Source of the DNA: Terfezia claveryi | Lineage: Eukaryota; Ascomycota; Pezizomycetes; Pezizales; Pezizaceae | Length of the DNA stretch: 38,016 nt | Direction: 5' to 3' | Assembly (NCBI GenBank): GCA_015179025.1 | Contig: WHUX01000360.1 | Coordinates: 1-38,016 of the forward strand | Shown here: positions 1-10,096 of the stretch, in pieces | Numbering within the stretch: position 1 is the first letter of the stretch | Layout: each line of letters opens with the position of its first letter | Program-made: the position numbers and the translations under genes | The notes under the pieces: generated by a model | What the model saw: the letters and a program-made list of their open reading frames with translations, nothing else | Told to the model about the DNA's origin: nothing | The model's database searches: none

Positions 1-2354
1 TTAAATATCTATTGCGGCAGAGAGCATTTGTGACCCATGTGGTCTGGGAACCGGTGAGGTTATTTAACAAGGATAACGACCAAATATATTCGGAGATGAA
101 TACAGGATCTTGGTGGTAGGACCAATAGGTATGCACTGTAATTACCCTACTATGGATTCTTACTTACGTCTTACAGAAGCTCATTCCCGTCGGGTCTATA
201 CTGGTCCCTGTCCTTTTAGCGTCGGATCAGACGCATCTCACTAACTTTTCTGGGGACAAGAAATTATGGCCCCTATACATGAGCATAGGGAATATAAAGT
301 CCAGTATGCGCAATAAACCGACTATGAATGCTTGGATCCCAATTGCACTATTACCCATTCCCCCGAAACGTCTCGACAAAATTCCTGGGAACCCTACGGA
401 AGCCCAGGAATTGGACGCCCTCCAGGTTACGCATGAGATACTGAGCTCCATTCTCAGTCCCTTAGCCGACGCAAGTCAGCAAGGGATTGACATGGTATGT
501 TGTGATGAGAAGGTACGCAAATGCGTGCCTAGGTTATCTGCCTGGCTGGCAGACTACATGGAGAATGTCATGATCCATGGAATTCTCTCAAATCGATGCC
601 CGGTCTGCATTGCCCCACCCAATGAATTTGGGGACCTTCCGGACAAACCATACAATACACGGCAGCATTCCCGGTATGCCACGGCATTTCATAAATCCAA
701 CCTGCAGGTGCTAGAATCTGACGGGGTTAAGAGGATCAACAACGCCCTTTGGCATATCCCCAACTGCGAACCTCATACTCTTTTTCGTGGAGATACTTTA
801 CATACACTTCTCCTGAGCATGCTTACTCACCTCATGAAATGGATCCAGGAATTCCTGGATCACGTCGGACGGCTCATGGTATTTGATTACATATGGTCAC
901 GATTACCTCCCTTCCCGGGTTTTACAAGACCAAACAAGGCCTACCATGCTGTCTCACAATGGCAGGGGAAAGAAATGCGGAATCTGCTACGGGTACTGCT
1001 GGCCGTCTTCACGGCTGTACTAAGCCAGACATCTGACACTCATATAATCGCTACCCGACACAAGGCATCTTGCCGTAAGGCAATCTTGTGTGTTCGGTAT
1101 TTAACTGATTTTATTCTGGTCGCACAATACAAGGTGCACACTCCGGGGACAATACAATCAATGAGGGATTACCTGGAGGACTTTCACAAGTACAAAGAAG
1201 TATTTCTCCAGTTTCGGGCAACTAAGTCCTCCAGGGCCGCCGCGACGATGGCATCGAAAGACCTTCGTGCGGAATATCACTGACTGCTCACATCGGATGA
1301 ATTAGGTCCTGCCACACCGACTAAATGCCGAAAGCTTCAGGAGGAGCAGGCACAAGAAAATGAGGAATTGGTGAATGACATACTGACCAGTGGGGCACAC
1401 TACAATTTTCCGAAAATGCATTTGATTTTGCATTTTGCAGATCAAATAGCCAAGTACGGATCACTTCCCCAATATTTGACGGAGATTTGTGAGGCGTCCC
1501 ATAAGCCTCTGAAAGACGCATACCGGCGGAGCAATTATGTCCATGCCGTGCCCCAAATCATTCACGCTTACACACGGGCACACAGTTTCGCCATGCGGGA
1601 AAGGAATCTTGAGCAATGGATTCGTGATCTACCAAACATGCCCGACGCAATACGTACCATCGTTACTCCCCCATGTCTGAGTTTACATCTGCCTAGCGAC
1701 GCTGACCCTGAGATCATGAGAACTAAGTTGCAAGGACTGTTAACTGTAAAAGATATACATGATCTTGAGACTTTGCAGACCCACTACAAACTACCCGACC
1801 TATTAACGCTTACGGCTAGGTATCTTGCACGGTACCCTTACCGTCAATCATCCGACCCCGAAACCGACGTGGTCCGTCTCATGGATGCACCCCTTGAAGC
1901 ATTCATCACGCTTCAAGTTTCCGTTCCGACCTTTAATGATGATGGACAGATGATACACCATCTACGCTGCACAGGAGGTAAGTTATTCCGCAACCAAGAC
2001 GAAAGACATGACTGGGTGTTTGTCCGACGTCATAAGTCCTCAAAGGGGAAAGTCCCCGGTGGACTTGACGGCAGGGTTCCTGCCAAACTAAATGCTTTGT
2101 TTAAACTACGAGACATAGCAGCCAAAAATACGTACCGCCTTGCTCATGTTTCACTAATGACCATAGTCGGATCATCGATGCCAGACGGCCCAGAGGAGAT
2201 GGTGCACGTCGGGCTGCCATGGAAGAATCATGTGATATCAATTGCAGATATAGAAGGCATGGCCCACCTAGTCCCGATCAAGGATGAGGAGCTTTATATT
2301 GTAAACAACCGCATTGATCTTCATACATGGAATGATATTTATGACGGAAACTAG
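1..2354 (+). pseudogene. Plavaka-type transposase, copy C (5'-truncated by window edge, decayed)
   Basis: This is a DDE-type DNA transposase of the CACTA-like Plavaka group. It aligns by eye along its length with the two minus-strand copies in this window. Visible parts are an exon at about 1-128, a 48-nt intron at 129-176 (GTATGC...TTACAG) and a long exon to TGA/TAG at 2354. Candidate catalytic residues, by alignment, are D in ASDQTHL (about 225), D in GDTLH (about 795) and E in CEASHK (about 1490), followed by the conserved KDAYRRSN. Two TAG codons precede the intron, where the other copies read WWEDTQ, and a TGA lies at 1281-1283. The frame is otherwise open across that TGA. The N-terminal zinc finger lies outside the window. 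Family assignment is from recalled motif patterns. It is a non-functional relic. Confidence 0.8.
129..176 (+). other. Intron in Plavaka copy C
   Basis: GTATGC at 129 and TTACAG ending at 176 bound a 48-nt insertion. It lies exactly where copies A and B have a GTGAGC...ATAG intron, just after the WWEDTQ-like codons. The conserved position in all three copies supports a real intron. Confidence 0.7.
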
Positions 2355-2691
2355 CTAGCAGAACAATAAATAAAGATATAGCTAGCATAACAATAAAAGA
2401 AGTTGAATAGAATATTTCGCAGTCAAAGAATTAAATGTCATACACGTGATATCTAGGAAGTAACATAGACTGAGTCAGATCATCTGACGGAATACGGGCA
2501 AGGAATATACGTCCAACGGCATTGCAGTGACTAATCGCATCAGGATTTTGTTGCGACACAGCGGGGGCGCTAGTAACATCCAGATTTTGTCGCGACAAAT
2601 AGGGACGTCCGGACGCACAGGACGCACAGGACGAAAACTCATGTCCGGACACTTGGTGGTACGTCCTGACACACATTTTTTTTTGCTGATG
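2355..2691 (+). mobile_element. 3' noncoding end and terminus of Plavaka copy C
   Basis: This is the non-coding tail after the transposase stop. It ends at 2691 with the reverse complement of CATCAGCAAAAAAAAATG, which abuts the copia-1 gag frame. The same CATCAG-type end is 327 bp from the stop in copy A and 411 bp from it in copy B, against 337 bp here. A second, inverted CATCAGG lies at 2538-2544, so 2538-2691 could also be a separate 154-bp MITE. Its flanks (CG and TT) show no target duplication. The stretch is rich in GTCCGGACG/GGACGCACA short repeats. Confidence 0.5.
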
Positions 2692-3692
2692 TTGTTCGCC
2701 TTATCCTGCTTGCGAGTTTGATCTCGCTTGAGTTTTCGGCATTCTTGCCAGTTATGGCTGTTGGAGATTCCTCCATGTTTCTTGCAGTAAGTGCAGGTCT
2801 TCTCACTATTCTGCACTTTTGTGCCCGAAGGGCGTTTTCCGTCTTTCTTAGGACCACGAGTCTGAGTTAACAGAGCTACATTAGGTGGGTTAACTGAGAG
2901 ATCCAATTGATTATTGGATGCGAGTCCCAGAAAATGATGTCTGACTTCTGTATATGTCAGATTAGCTTTGGTAGTCAAATTATCCACTGGATTGGGATAC
3001 TCATGGCTTAAAGCTGCCAATAAGAAATCCCGCTTTGCCTTGTCTGCTTCTAGGAATTTTCTGAGCATTTGCCTATACTCATCAGGACCGGTTGCTATTT
3101 GATAGACCCTGTTCCATTGACTGTCGAATTTATCTAAAAATTCTGATATAGGCTTGCCTTTTTCAAGTTTCCCAGAGAAAAGAACACTAAGGCAAGCGAC
3201 TTGGTGAACAAATGAGAAAGCAGTGTCTTTAAAACAAGTCTCTCTTAAGTACTTCCAAATATCATGAGGTGATCTGTATTTAGACATCTTATTCAGAAGA
3301 GGGTTGCTAATAACTCGAATAAGAATTAGCATTGCCTGTTTTGAAAGAGATATAAACCCCTCCTGTTCAGCTGAAGATGCATTAGGATCGGGTTGAACAC
3401 TATCAACAACGATATCCAATATATTTATGGTATAAAAAACCATGGTCATCTGTGCTGCCCAGTTCTCATAGTTCTTAAACCCCTCGAGAGGCTCAATACC
3501 ATTGAGCTTAACTTCAGGGTGAAAGTCTTTTGAGAGAGCAAAAGACCTAGAACTTATAGCTGAAGGAAAGGGAGACATGATAGGAGGAAGAGAGATTGTG
3601 GTAGGAGTCGTTGCAGGGGCCGAAGTCATTGCGAGTGCAACCCGATTTTGAGAGCTGCTAGCAACAATCATTGCGGGTGTTGTTTCTTCCAT
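2475..3692 (-). pseudogene. gag: Ty1/copia-type Gag, element 1 (3'-truncated, no pol)
   Basis: The 405-codon ORF encodes a retrotransposon Gag of the copia type (UBN2-like capsid). A low-complexity N-terminus leads into the W-rich capsid region (YENWAAQM at about residue 75, then DIWKYLRE) and a C-terminal cysteine motif, CTYCKKHGG...W..C, followed by a basic tail. It matches gag of element 2 over its whole natural length. Authentic sequence ends at about 2692, where the CATCAG terminus begins; codons downstream read into foreign DNA. No protease, integrase or RT follows. The start ATG at 3690-3692 lies 67 bp after the PBS. The element is split, and the missing pol is not in the window. Confidence 0.75.
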
Positions 3693-3758
3693 GTTGAAGA
3701 AGTTCGTTATGGAGGAGTTCTTGTATAGAGTTATGGTGAATACTGTCTTGCGTATGCA

Positions 3759-3773
3759 CCGGGGGTCATAACC
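3759..3773 (-). promoter_or_regulatory. Copia-1 primer binding site
   Basis: Directly after the LTR end on the minus strand is GGTTATGACCCCCGG. Its GGTTATGA core pairs with the anticodon arm of initiator tRNA-Met, the half-tRNA priming used by copia and relatives. Copia-2 has the better match, GGTTATGAGCCCGG. Confidence 0.65.
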
Positions 3774-3856
3774 TGTTGGAATGACCTTGTAGGAGTAGCA
3801 ACACTAGCGAGCGGATAAGATAGCTAATGATCAATGAAGAGTCACTTCACCAGTAT

Positions 3857-3966
3857 GAGAACGTATGAGTTGTACGAGAACGTATGAGTTGTACGAGAAC
3901 GTATGAGTTGTACGAGAACGTATGAGTTGTACGAGAACGTATGAGTTGTACGAGAACGTATGAGTT
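3857..3966 (+). repeat. 19-bp minisatellite in the copia-1 LTR
   Basis: About six near-perfect copies of GAGAACGTATGAGTTGTAC lie head to tail. They sit downstream of the TATA region of the minus-strand LTR, so they would lie in the transcribed part. They are absent from the copia-2 LTR. Confidence 0.85.
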
Positions 3967-4120
3967 GCTTATCCCTTAACCTCTAAAGAAGAGGCAGTCA
4001 GGCCAGCTCTATATACACTTAAGGGATAATGCTAAAGACTAAGTATTGCTGGAAAGCAGGAAATGCTGGAGATACGTGAGTGAGTGTCGCAATAGCATAA
4101 GTGGCCGACATGATATCGGT

Positions 4121-4315
4121 GGCAGACATGACATATGTTAATGAATGTCATTGTATGACCTGAGTAGCCGCAATGACATGAGTGGCAGACATGACATATG
4201 TTAATGAATGTCATTGTATAACCTGAGTAGCCACAATGACATGAGTGGCAGACATGACATATGTTAATGAATGTCATTGTATGACCTGAGTAGCCGCAAT
4301 GACATGAGTGGCCGA
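4121..4315 (+). repeat. 63-bp tandem repeat in the copia-1 LTR
   Basis: Three units begin at 4121, 4184 and 4247 (GGCAGACATGACATATG), each 63 bp, with a partial fourth and a diverged unit before 4121. Because 63 is divisible by 3, the minus strand reads as a repetitive 21-residue peptide. It lies inside LTR DNA and is not treated as a gene. Confidence 0.85.
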
Positions 4316-4343
4316 CATATGTGAACTCACGTGCTTTTCAACA

Positions 4344-5297
4344 CAAAACGTCTTAATTGTCCTATATTGCCGTATGCAGCATATGCCAAGGCTGCTTCAT
4401 TGATGCCAAGCCTGAGCGGATGTGCTTGGCGTATGCATCATCAATGCAGAGCCTTGGTACACTCCGCCAGCCGCATTATGGATGTCATAAGCCATTTAGG
4501 TACTGTATATTCAAGGTAGTCTGGCTATATTCAGGGCAGGGCACAGGCAACAGCAGATTAAAACAATAGTGAAGGTAAAACTCATCACTAATTGCCATTG
4601 CCACCCATTTTGGAGCTGAATAATGCCAAGTTGCATGCCGTGCATAGTCTTGCATATGCAGGATTCCCAAAAAGGAAAGGGGAAAAGACTTTTGGTGTGA
4701 GCCTCCGTACTGACGCACTAAAAAGGGTGTTTCCTTTCGTGGACAGTCTAGCGTGAAGGCAAATGGGGAAATGAGGAGTGATGGACTTGACGAGTTTCTC
4801 GGTTATATAGTTTCATTTTCTTCCCTTCCCTCTCTTCTTCTGAATCACCATCCAATAAATATTCTTTCTGATTTTCCTCACAAAAGTACGTGGGTAGAGA
4901 TCGACATCGAGATAGTCTGATTTCTTCCTTTATCGCGGTCAGTACCGAAGGTCCATGCAACTCGCCACGTTCTACCTACCAGTCGACGTAGGCAAGGAAT
5001 ATGATTTGATGGTTTATGATTAGCTGGTGCAAGTTTTTTAAAAACTGATCGCGTTTATTCTTTTAGGCAGCAATAGCACGGAGTACGATACATACGCACC
5101 TATTCAGATATGCTGTGGGACAAATACATTCTTGCGCAGTTCCAGTCAGTTAAACAAATCAGGTGATCAAGATGAATCACAACACTACTTATGGCCCTTA
5201 CAATTCCTAAGGAAGAATACTACATGGTCGTCCCGCAAATAAAAGGCCGACGCAGTTAATATCAGTCGAATTTACTACTTTTTTTCCTTTTTAACAG
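4344..5297. other. Intergenic stretch without a recognisable gene
   Basis: No ORF with family resemblance is seen. Around 4385-4450 a TGCCAAG(G/C)CTG...GAGCCTTGG inverted or direct-repeat patch is visible. A pyrimidine-rich tract ending TTTTTAACAG at 5284-5297 looks like a 3' splice site for the next exon. Confidence 0.4.
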
Positions 5298-5585
5298 CGA
5301 CAACATCCAGTATTCTTTGTCAAAGTCAAGGCTGCAGGGCATATCCGTAACGGTGGTCCTCGAGCGTCGGCCGTTAAGCAAATGCGGGAGAGGTTTGAGG
5401 ACCTAGGGGACCGTGTTGAAAACCTTATAATACATGGTATCATCGGGACCGAGATTTGCTTCTACAAATACACTAGACAACTGGAGCCAGGACTTATACC
5501 CGGTGACACTAAAATTGTGACCGATACGGCACAAAGGGATCGGAATTTTCGGGATATCATAGGTGATGTGTGGACCATGACTATG
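5298..5585 (+). pseudogene. Orphan internal exon of an uncharacterised fungal protein
   Basis: The frame is open from a TTTTTAACAG acceptor to an ATG|GTAAGT donor at 5586, exactly 96 codons and in phase. It encodes HPVFFVKVKAAGHIRNGG, then an RERFEDL helix and a LHGI-like/CFY strand pattern, ending in TDTAQRDRNFRDI. The pattern resembles a conserved region I associate with uncharacterised, often multi-domain fungal proteins. Family membership is from memory and unproven. No convincing flanking exons are found, so it is probably a gene relic rather than a working gene. Confidence 0.35.
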
Positions 5586-5639
5586 GTAAGTGATCGCGCA
5601 TGTGCTTTTACATATAACATAGGATCAAGCTATTGGTAA

Positions 5640-6243
5640 GTGGTTACGCGCATGATTCCTTCAACGGTCCTTTAATGTCATTTTCTTCTGCAACGAGTCT
5701 TCTATCTGACAGTACGGAGTAGAGGGTTTCCTAATTGGGGGACCAGTATCAATCAACCAGACTAACTTTAGTGCCAACTAGACAAGTAGCTACTTTATTG
5801 AAATAGAGTAAGCTTTAGGATTAGGTATCAAGTAGATGGTAAGAACACTTCAGTCATGCAGGCTGCTTTTCTTTTATATGGAGGTTATGAGGATTGCTTC
5901 GCGTGGGCTTAATTCAGATCTCAGATGGGCAGGAGATTTGGATGTGGATTTGCAAGTTACAGTACCCTTTTAGTGGAACTGCTGATGATGTTCGAGAAGC
6001 TCGAATAAGCTCTCGATGTAGATATGTATCCTTTCACCGTCTCAATGGACTGAACATGAGTAGGTGATTCCCGACCCATGGAGCTATCCTATGTGGAGGG
6101 CTAGTGCAATCCAGATTATGGGGTTATCAGATCCACAACCACACCTAGCGGGGTGCTAGTAACCAGACTAGTGTAGATCAAACGGTCTATGTCCTCTTGG
6201 CTAGTCTGGTTGCCAACCAGACTCTGCGGAGGGTTCATGCAAC
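5640..6243. other. Intergenic stretch, no gene seen
   Basis: No supported coding sequence. The only structure noted is a perfect 9-bp hairpin at 6203-6223 (AGTCTGGTT/AACCAGACT, 3-nt loop), with further AACCAGACTA copies at about 5756 and 6165. Confidence 0.4.
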
Positions 6244-6626
6244 TGTTGAAAAGCACGTGGGATAATCCAGCATATGACGTTGTGGCGATATGCCACTTAC
6301 GCATACACTGACATGCCACTCACGTAACTCCAGCACATACCTGCTTTCTCGCAATACTTACCTGTAATAGCAATGCTATTCGCATTATCCCTTCATGTAT
6401 ATAGAGCTCTTCTATTTCTTCTATAGAGGGTGTTGGGGTTGAGCTTAAGAAAGAATCTCATATACTCGCACATACTCATATATTTGCATATCTACGTGCT
6501 CACTCATACGTTCGCACTGTCTCACGCACATACCTCAGGTGAAGTGTCCCTTTATTGGCCATTCATCTGTCTATTCGCTGTCACGTGTTGTTATATGCAA
6601 GACCTGCATGACCTCTCATTTCAAGA
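6244..6626 (+). repeat. 5' LTR of copia element 2
   Basis: Starts TGTTGAAAAGCACGTGGG and ends TTTCAAGA immediately before the PBS (expected end ..TTTCAACA, with one change). A TATA region, TGTATATAGAGCT, lies at about 6394. It matches the copia-1 LTR by eye at the start, TATA region and end. No 3' LTR is found, so the element is truncated by Plavaka copy A. Confidence 0.7.
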
Positions 6627-6640
6627 GGTTATGAGCCCGG
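6627..6640 (+). promoter_or_regulatory. Copia-2 primer binding site (initiator tRNA-Met half molecule)
   Basis: GGTTATGAGCCCGG follows the LTR directly. Its first 12 bases are complementary to the fungal initiator tRNA-Met anticodon arm (GGGCUCAUAACC), the hallmark of half-tRNA priming in copia-like elements. Confidence 0.75.
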
Positions 6641-6682
6641 AACAGGCACATTGACAGATATTCACCTCAATCAACCAATACA

Positions 6683-8047
6683 ATGTCAAACAAAGCGAGC
6701 AGCACAACCGGTAACATGGCTGCGACATCCGCAACAGCTGCGACATCCACAACAGCTGCGACATCCGTAACAGCTGTCTCTGCGAGAGCTGCGACAACAG
6801 CAATGACTACTACAATCTCTCAATTATCACGTTCGTTCACACTTTCCAAGGACTTCCGACCGGCTGAGGTAAAACTCAGCAATATCGAGCTCCTAGAAGG
6901 ACAGCAAAATTACGAAGACTGGTCTTCTCAAATGATCATGGTCTTTGAAGCAATGAATGTCCATGATATTGTCATTGTTGGTACTGTTCCCCCATCCAAT
7001 ACTTCTGCTGAAGAGCTGTTAGGATATCAAACCTTATCAAAACATGCTCTCCTTATACTTATCCAAGTAATCAGCAAGCCGATTCTCAAGAAAGTCTCTA
7101 AGTACAGATCACCCCATGCGATTTGGAAATATCTGAAGGAGACTTACTATAGGGATACGGCCTTTTCATTTATCCATCAAGTGGCCGGCTTGTGTCTTCT
7201 CTTCAATGAGCTAGAGAAAGGCAAGTCGTTGGTTGAATTTTTGGACAAGTTTGATGATCAGTGGGTTAGGGTATTAGAGCTATCTTCCGAGACTGATGAG
7301 TATAGACGGATATTTAAGGCATTTCTTGAGCAAGATTTCGCAAAGCGAGACTTTCTTCTAGCTGCCTTAAGTCGTGTTTATCCCAATCCCGTTGATAATC
7401 TCTCTACCAAATCTGATCTTACTTATGCAGAAGTCCGTTACAGGATGATGGGCCTTGCCTCCAATAATCAGTTGGAACAACTAGAGGGCGGAAATACTGC
7501 TCTGGTAGCGAGCAACAATTACCGCAACAACAATAATAAGCGCAAGTCTAGTAGGACAACAGAGCATAAAACCTCTGAATCTACTAAAATGTGCTCTTAC
7601 TGCCAAAAGCACGGTGGTAACCCCTCCGGCCATATTTGGCAAGAATGCAGGAAGTTAAAGCGCGAGCAGCAACGAAAGAAGGAGAAAGTTGTTAGTCAGA
7701 CTCCTCCTCCTTACCAGCAGAATTCTTCCAATCAACAAGGTTCTTTAAATCACGCGCTCATTTCTACTGATCTATCCCATCAGATGAATATAGATCAACC
7801 TGATGTTAGTACTATCTCTTATACCTGGAAACTTCATCAGCAGAAAAAATTCTGCGTCAGGACGCACTTTCTACGTTTTCTCCGTCCTATGCGTCACAAC
7901 AACCTTTTTACCTTCTTTGCATCCGATGCGCGTCCTGACACAACTGCAGATACAAATCTGTGTCAGGACGTGTCAACTATTTTTATACCGTCCCATGCGT
8001 TACAATTTTCTGCTTACCTCTATACACCCCCACACATAGCCTCCTAA
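6683..8047 (+). pseudogene. gag: Ty1/copia-type Gag, element 2 (3'-truncated, no pol)
   Basis: The ORF starts 42 bp after the PBS. It has an alanine/threonine-rich repeat near residues 10-40, the capsid pattern YEDWSSQM (about 75) and AIWKYLKE (about 150), a cysteine motif CSYCQKHGG...W..C (about 310) and a basic tail. It is homologous to gag 1 throughout. Native sequence appears to stop near 7830, where CATCAGCAGAAAAAATTCTG begins; the last 70 or so codons read into the Plavaka terminus. No protease, integrase or RT is present. The gag frame itself has no internal stop, unlike most transposon ORFs here. Confidence 0.75.
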
Positions 8048-8157
8048 CATTCGCCTGGCACCTGTTTTATATCCGACACTTCACGTTCTTTGTGGCTCTT
8101 CCCCCAACTGTAGTCACAAGTTTATTATTTCCTAATCATAAATCATATTCCACTTCT
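7831..8157 (-). mobile_element. 3' terminus and noncoding tail of Plavaka copy A
   Basis: The element end reads CATCAGCAGAAAAAATTCTG and is followed by GTCAGGACG motifs in both orientations (about 7855, 7932, 7970). From about 7955 on it is collinear with 26990-27164 of copy B. A tandem duplication of CTAATCATAAATC at 8132-8170 surrounds the stop region. Confidence 0.55.
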
Positions 8158-8374
8158 CTAATCATAAATCGTATTCTACGTCTCTAAGTCTATTTTATTA
8201 TTTACCAACTAACTTTCCCTCGGCTCTAATGGTATCAAATGCGCAATCCCTTCTATTTGTGATATTTTAACTATAACCTCTTCCTCACTTATTGGCAATC
8301 TAACGCGAACCATCCCTTCTGTGCCCTGCACAGCATTTTCCCCGATGCATTGAAGCAGATTCACATGCGCCAAC
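8158..8374 (-). pseudogene. Plavaka copy A transposase, C-terminal segment
   Basis: The minus frame encodes the end of the transposase (RLAHVNLLQCIG...IEGIAHLIPLEP...LVNNKID). It matches copy B (27165-27390) and copy C. In-frame stops break it, for example after PRES. It is separated from the rest of the gene by Ty3 element I, which duplicated CGGTG at 8375-8379. Confidence 0.8.
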
Positions 8375-8379
8375 CGGTG
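8375..8379. repeat. Target-site duplication of Ty3-I, left (CGGTG)
   Basis: CGGTG here and at 16275-16279 flank Ty3-I. In copy B the same site is uninterrupted (CCAGTGTACGATTCC). Confidence 0.9.
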
Positions 8380-8893
8380 TGTCACAACCGTGTTCTTAGT
8401 CTTGATTTGATACTCGAACAGGCTTGTTCGGGTGTTGTGCTGTTTTGACACTCGAACAGGCTTGTTCGGGTGTCGTCGATGGGTGATTGTTATCTTAGCT
8501 TCCGAGATAGGAATCTCGGGAAGCTTATTCCTTCCACGGCCTTGGCCTGGAATCATGTATATATATTTTCGTCCCTTCGCCCTCTCGTTGGATCCCCATC
8601 CAACGTCTTGTATACCTAATACAGGATCTTGCCTCTCCTAACGCTTGTGCACCTCTCTTGTGCACCCCTTGTCTCGTGAACAGTTCTGCAGCACAGCTGC
8701 CTTCCTCCGACACACGCGGCAACTGCCTCCGCGTGTCTCGCGCCCCTTGCCTTCGGCCTCTCTTGCCTCTTGCCCTTGCCTTGTCCCTAGCCTTTCCCCA
8801 GATTACACACGTAGCGCTCCTACGTGTGCGATTCCCCTTTGCCACTGCCCCAGTGTACCTCTTGGTCGCCCTGTCCCTAGAGCCGTCGTTACA
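8380..8893 (+). repeat. 5' LTR of Ty3-I (514 bp)
   Basis: Runs from TGTCACAACC to GTCGTTACA. U3 has two tandem 28-nt imperfect hairpins and a third hairpin, AGCTTCCGAGAT/ATCTCGGGAAGCT. A TATA box (TATATATAT) lies at 8558-8566, and the predicted transcript-start/primer segment ATCCAACGT at 8598-8606, 40 nt downstream. Confidence 0.92.
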
Positions 8894-8895
8894 CT

Positions 8896-8904
8896 ACGTT
8901 GGAT
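8896..8904 (+). promoter_or_regulatory. Self-priming PBS of Ty3-I
   Basis: ACGTTGGAT begins two bases after the LTR. It is the exact reverse complement of ATCCAACGT at 8598-8606 in the LTR, 40 nt after the TATA start, where transcription should begin. This is the Tf1 arrangement, in which the 5' end of the mRNA primes reverse transcription. No tRNA 3'-end match is evident. Confidence 0.75.
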
Positions 8905-8929
8905 CTTATCGACCAACTGGTACGCTGTC

Positions 8930-10096
8930 ATGTCCGGAACCCCTCTACCCGCTGTCAGGTTTCAAACCTGGAGAAACTCTCCTATACCCTTAGGCCCGAA
9001 CGAATTAAATGCCTATCGTCGAGAAATCATCGACATCTTCGAGGCCATGGATGCCATCGGGGCCGAACTCGGCAACAGCCTGGCCATGGCCGAACGAAAG
9101 CTGAGATCCGCTAACGAAGAGATCACGGTCCTTTAGACGGATCTCGACCATGTAAACCTTGCCCTAGTCAACGAACGGACTACGGTCCAAAACCTCAGCT
9201 GGGTCCTAGCAAACCTGGCAATACCAACAACAACAGCAGCCAGTAGCAACAAGACCGAAAGCATTCCGACACCCCCCAAGTTCAATGGGGACCGGGCTCG
9301 TCTACGAGCCTGGAAGAATGCAGTCAATCTCAAGCTGAACGGGGATTCTGCCAGGTTCCCATCGGAACAACATCGACTGGCATACGTTTTCGCCTTGCTG
9401 GAGGGAAAAGCTTGTGACCAGATCCAGCCATATGTCCTCGAAACCGGGATCAAGCTTGATGATATCTCGGCCCTTTTCACAATCCTGGATAGGGCGTTCG
9501 GGGACCCCGATGCCGTTGGCACTGCCAGTAGGGCCCTCCGAGCCCTCAGGCAGAAAAACACCGATCTGTCTACTTATGTAGCAGAATTCTCGAGATTGGC
9601 GGTGGAGGTCCGATGGAATGACCAGTCCAAACTGGAGCAATTCTAGGAAGGGCTAAATGACGAAATCCAGCAGGCCATGGTCAGCCTCCCGGAAGCCAAA
9701 ACCCTTGACGAATTCATTGACCAGGCTTCCCGAGTAGAACAGCGGATGTCCCGGCTCTGCAACCGCCCCACGTACAGGCCAGCACCCCGTCTCCCACAAC
9801 TCCAGCATCAGCCTCAGCAACACCATGCCACCAAAATAGCGGCCCCTGCCCCCGCCAATCAACCAGCACACCCATCGTTGGTGGCAGGAGGGCCCACCCC
9901 CATGGATTTATCATCAGGCAGACCCCGCCTAACCCAAGAAGAGAGGGAACGCCGCTGGAATAATGGGCTATGCATAGCCTGTGGGAAGGCCGACCACTTC
10001 ATTGCGGCTTGCCCCCTTCGAAAGAATCGCTCCCTGGCTATACATGCAGTGTCCGAGACCCCAGAGGAGTCGGGAAAAGCGGAGTCCCTTGCCTAG
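8930..10096 (+). pseudogene. gag: Ty3-I Gag (two in-frame stops)
   Basis: One 388-codon frame begins at the first ATG after the PBS. It encodes a gypsy Gag: an N-terminal helical region, the capsid signature PPKFNGDRARLRAWK (about residue 115), then FGDP...STYVAEF, a proline/glutamine linker and a CCHC zinc knuckle CIACGKADHFIAAC (about 347-360) for RNA packaging. Stops interrupt it at 9134-9136 (TAG) and 9644-9646 (TAG). The homologous codons in element II are open, and CAG-to-TAG transitions explain both. Pol follows in the -1 frame through the frameshift signal at its end. Confidence 0.9.

Larger units (their letters stand above)
3774..4343 (-). repeat. LTR of copia element 1 (570 bp)
   Basis: On the minus strand it starts TGTTGAAAAGCACGTG and ends TTCCAACA next to the PBS. 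It is similar to the copia-2 LTR, including the start, a GTATATAGAGCT TATA region and the AGCAATACTTA..GCATTATCCCTT block. It is longer because of two internal minisatellites. Only one LTR of this element is in the window. Confidence 0.7.

Noticed and set aside
2538..2691. Independent 154-bp MITE with CATCAG ends
   Set aside because: Flanks CG and TT give no target duplication, and the right end fits the Plavaka C terminus; kept only as an alternative.
3857..3966. Possible CRISPR-like array
   Set aside because: Units are directly adjacent with no spacers, and the context is a fungal LTR; it is a simple minisatellite.
4032..4277. Minus-strand ORF encoding a cysteine/histidine-rich repeat peptide
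   Set aside because: It is produced by the 63-bp tandem repeat inside the copia LTR (63 is a multiple of 3).
8525..8845. Basic minus-strand ORFs over the LTRs (also at 14173, 14264, 29337)
   Set aside because: They recur wherever the LTR recurs and are antisense to it, with composition bias only; no family resemblance.
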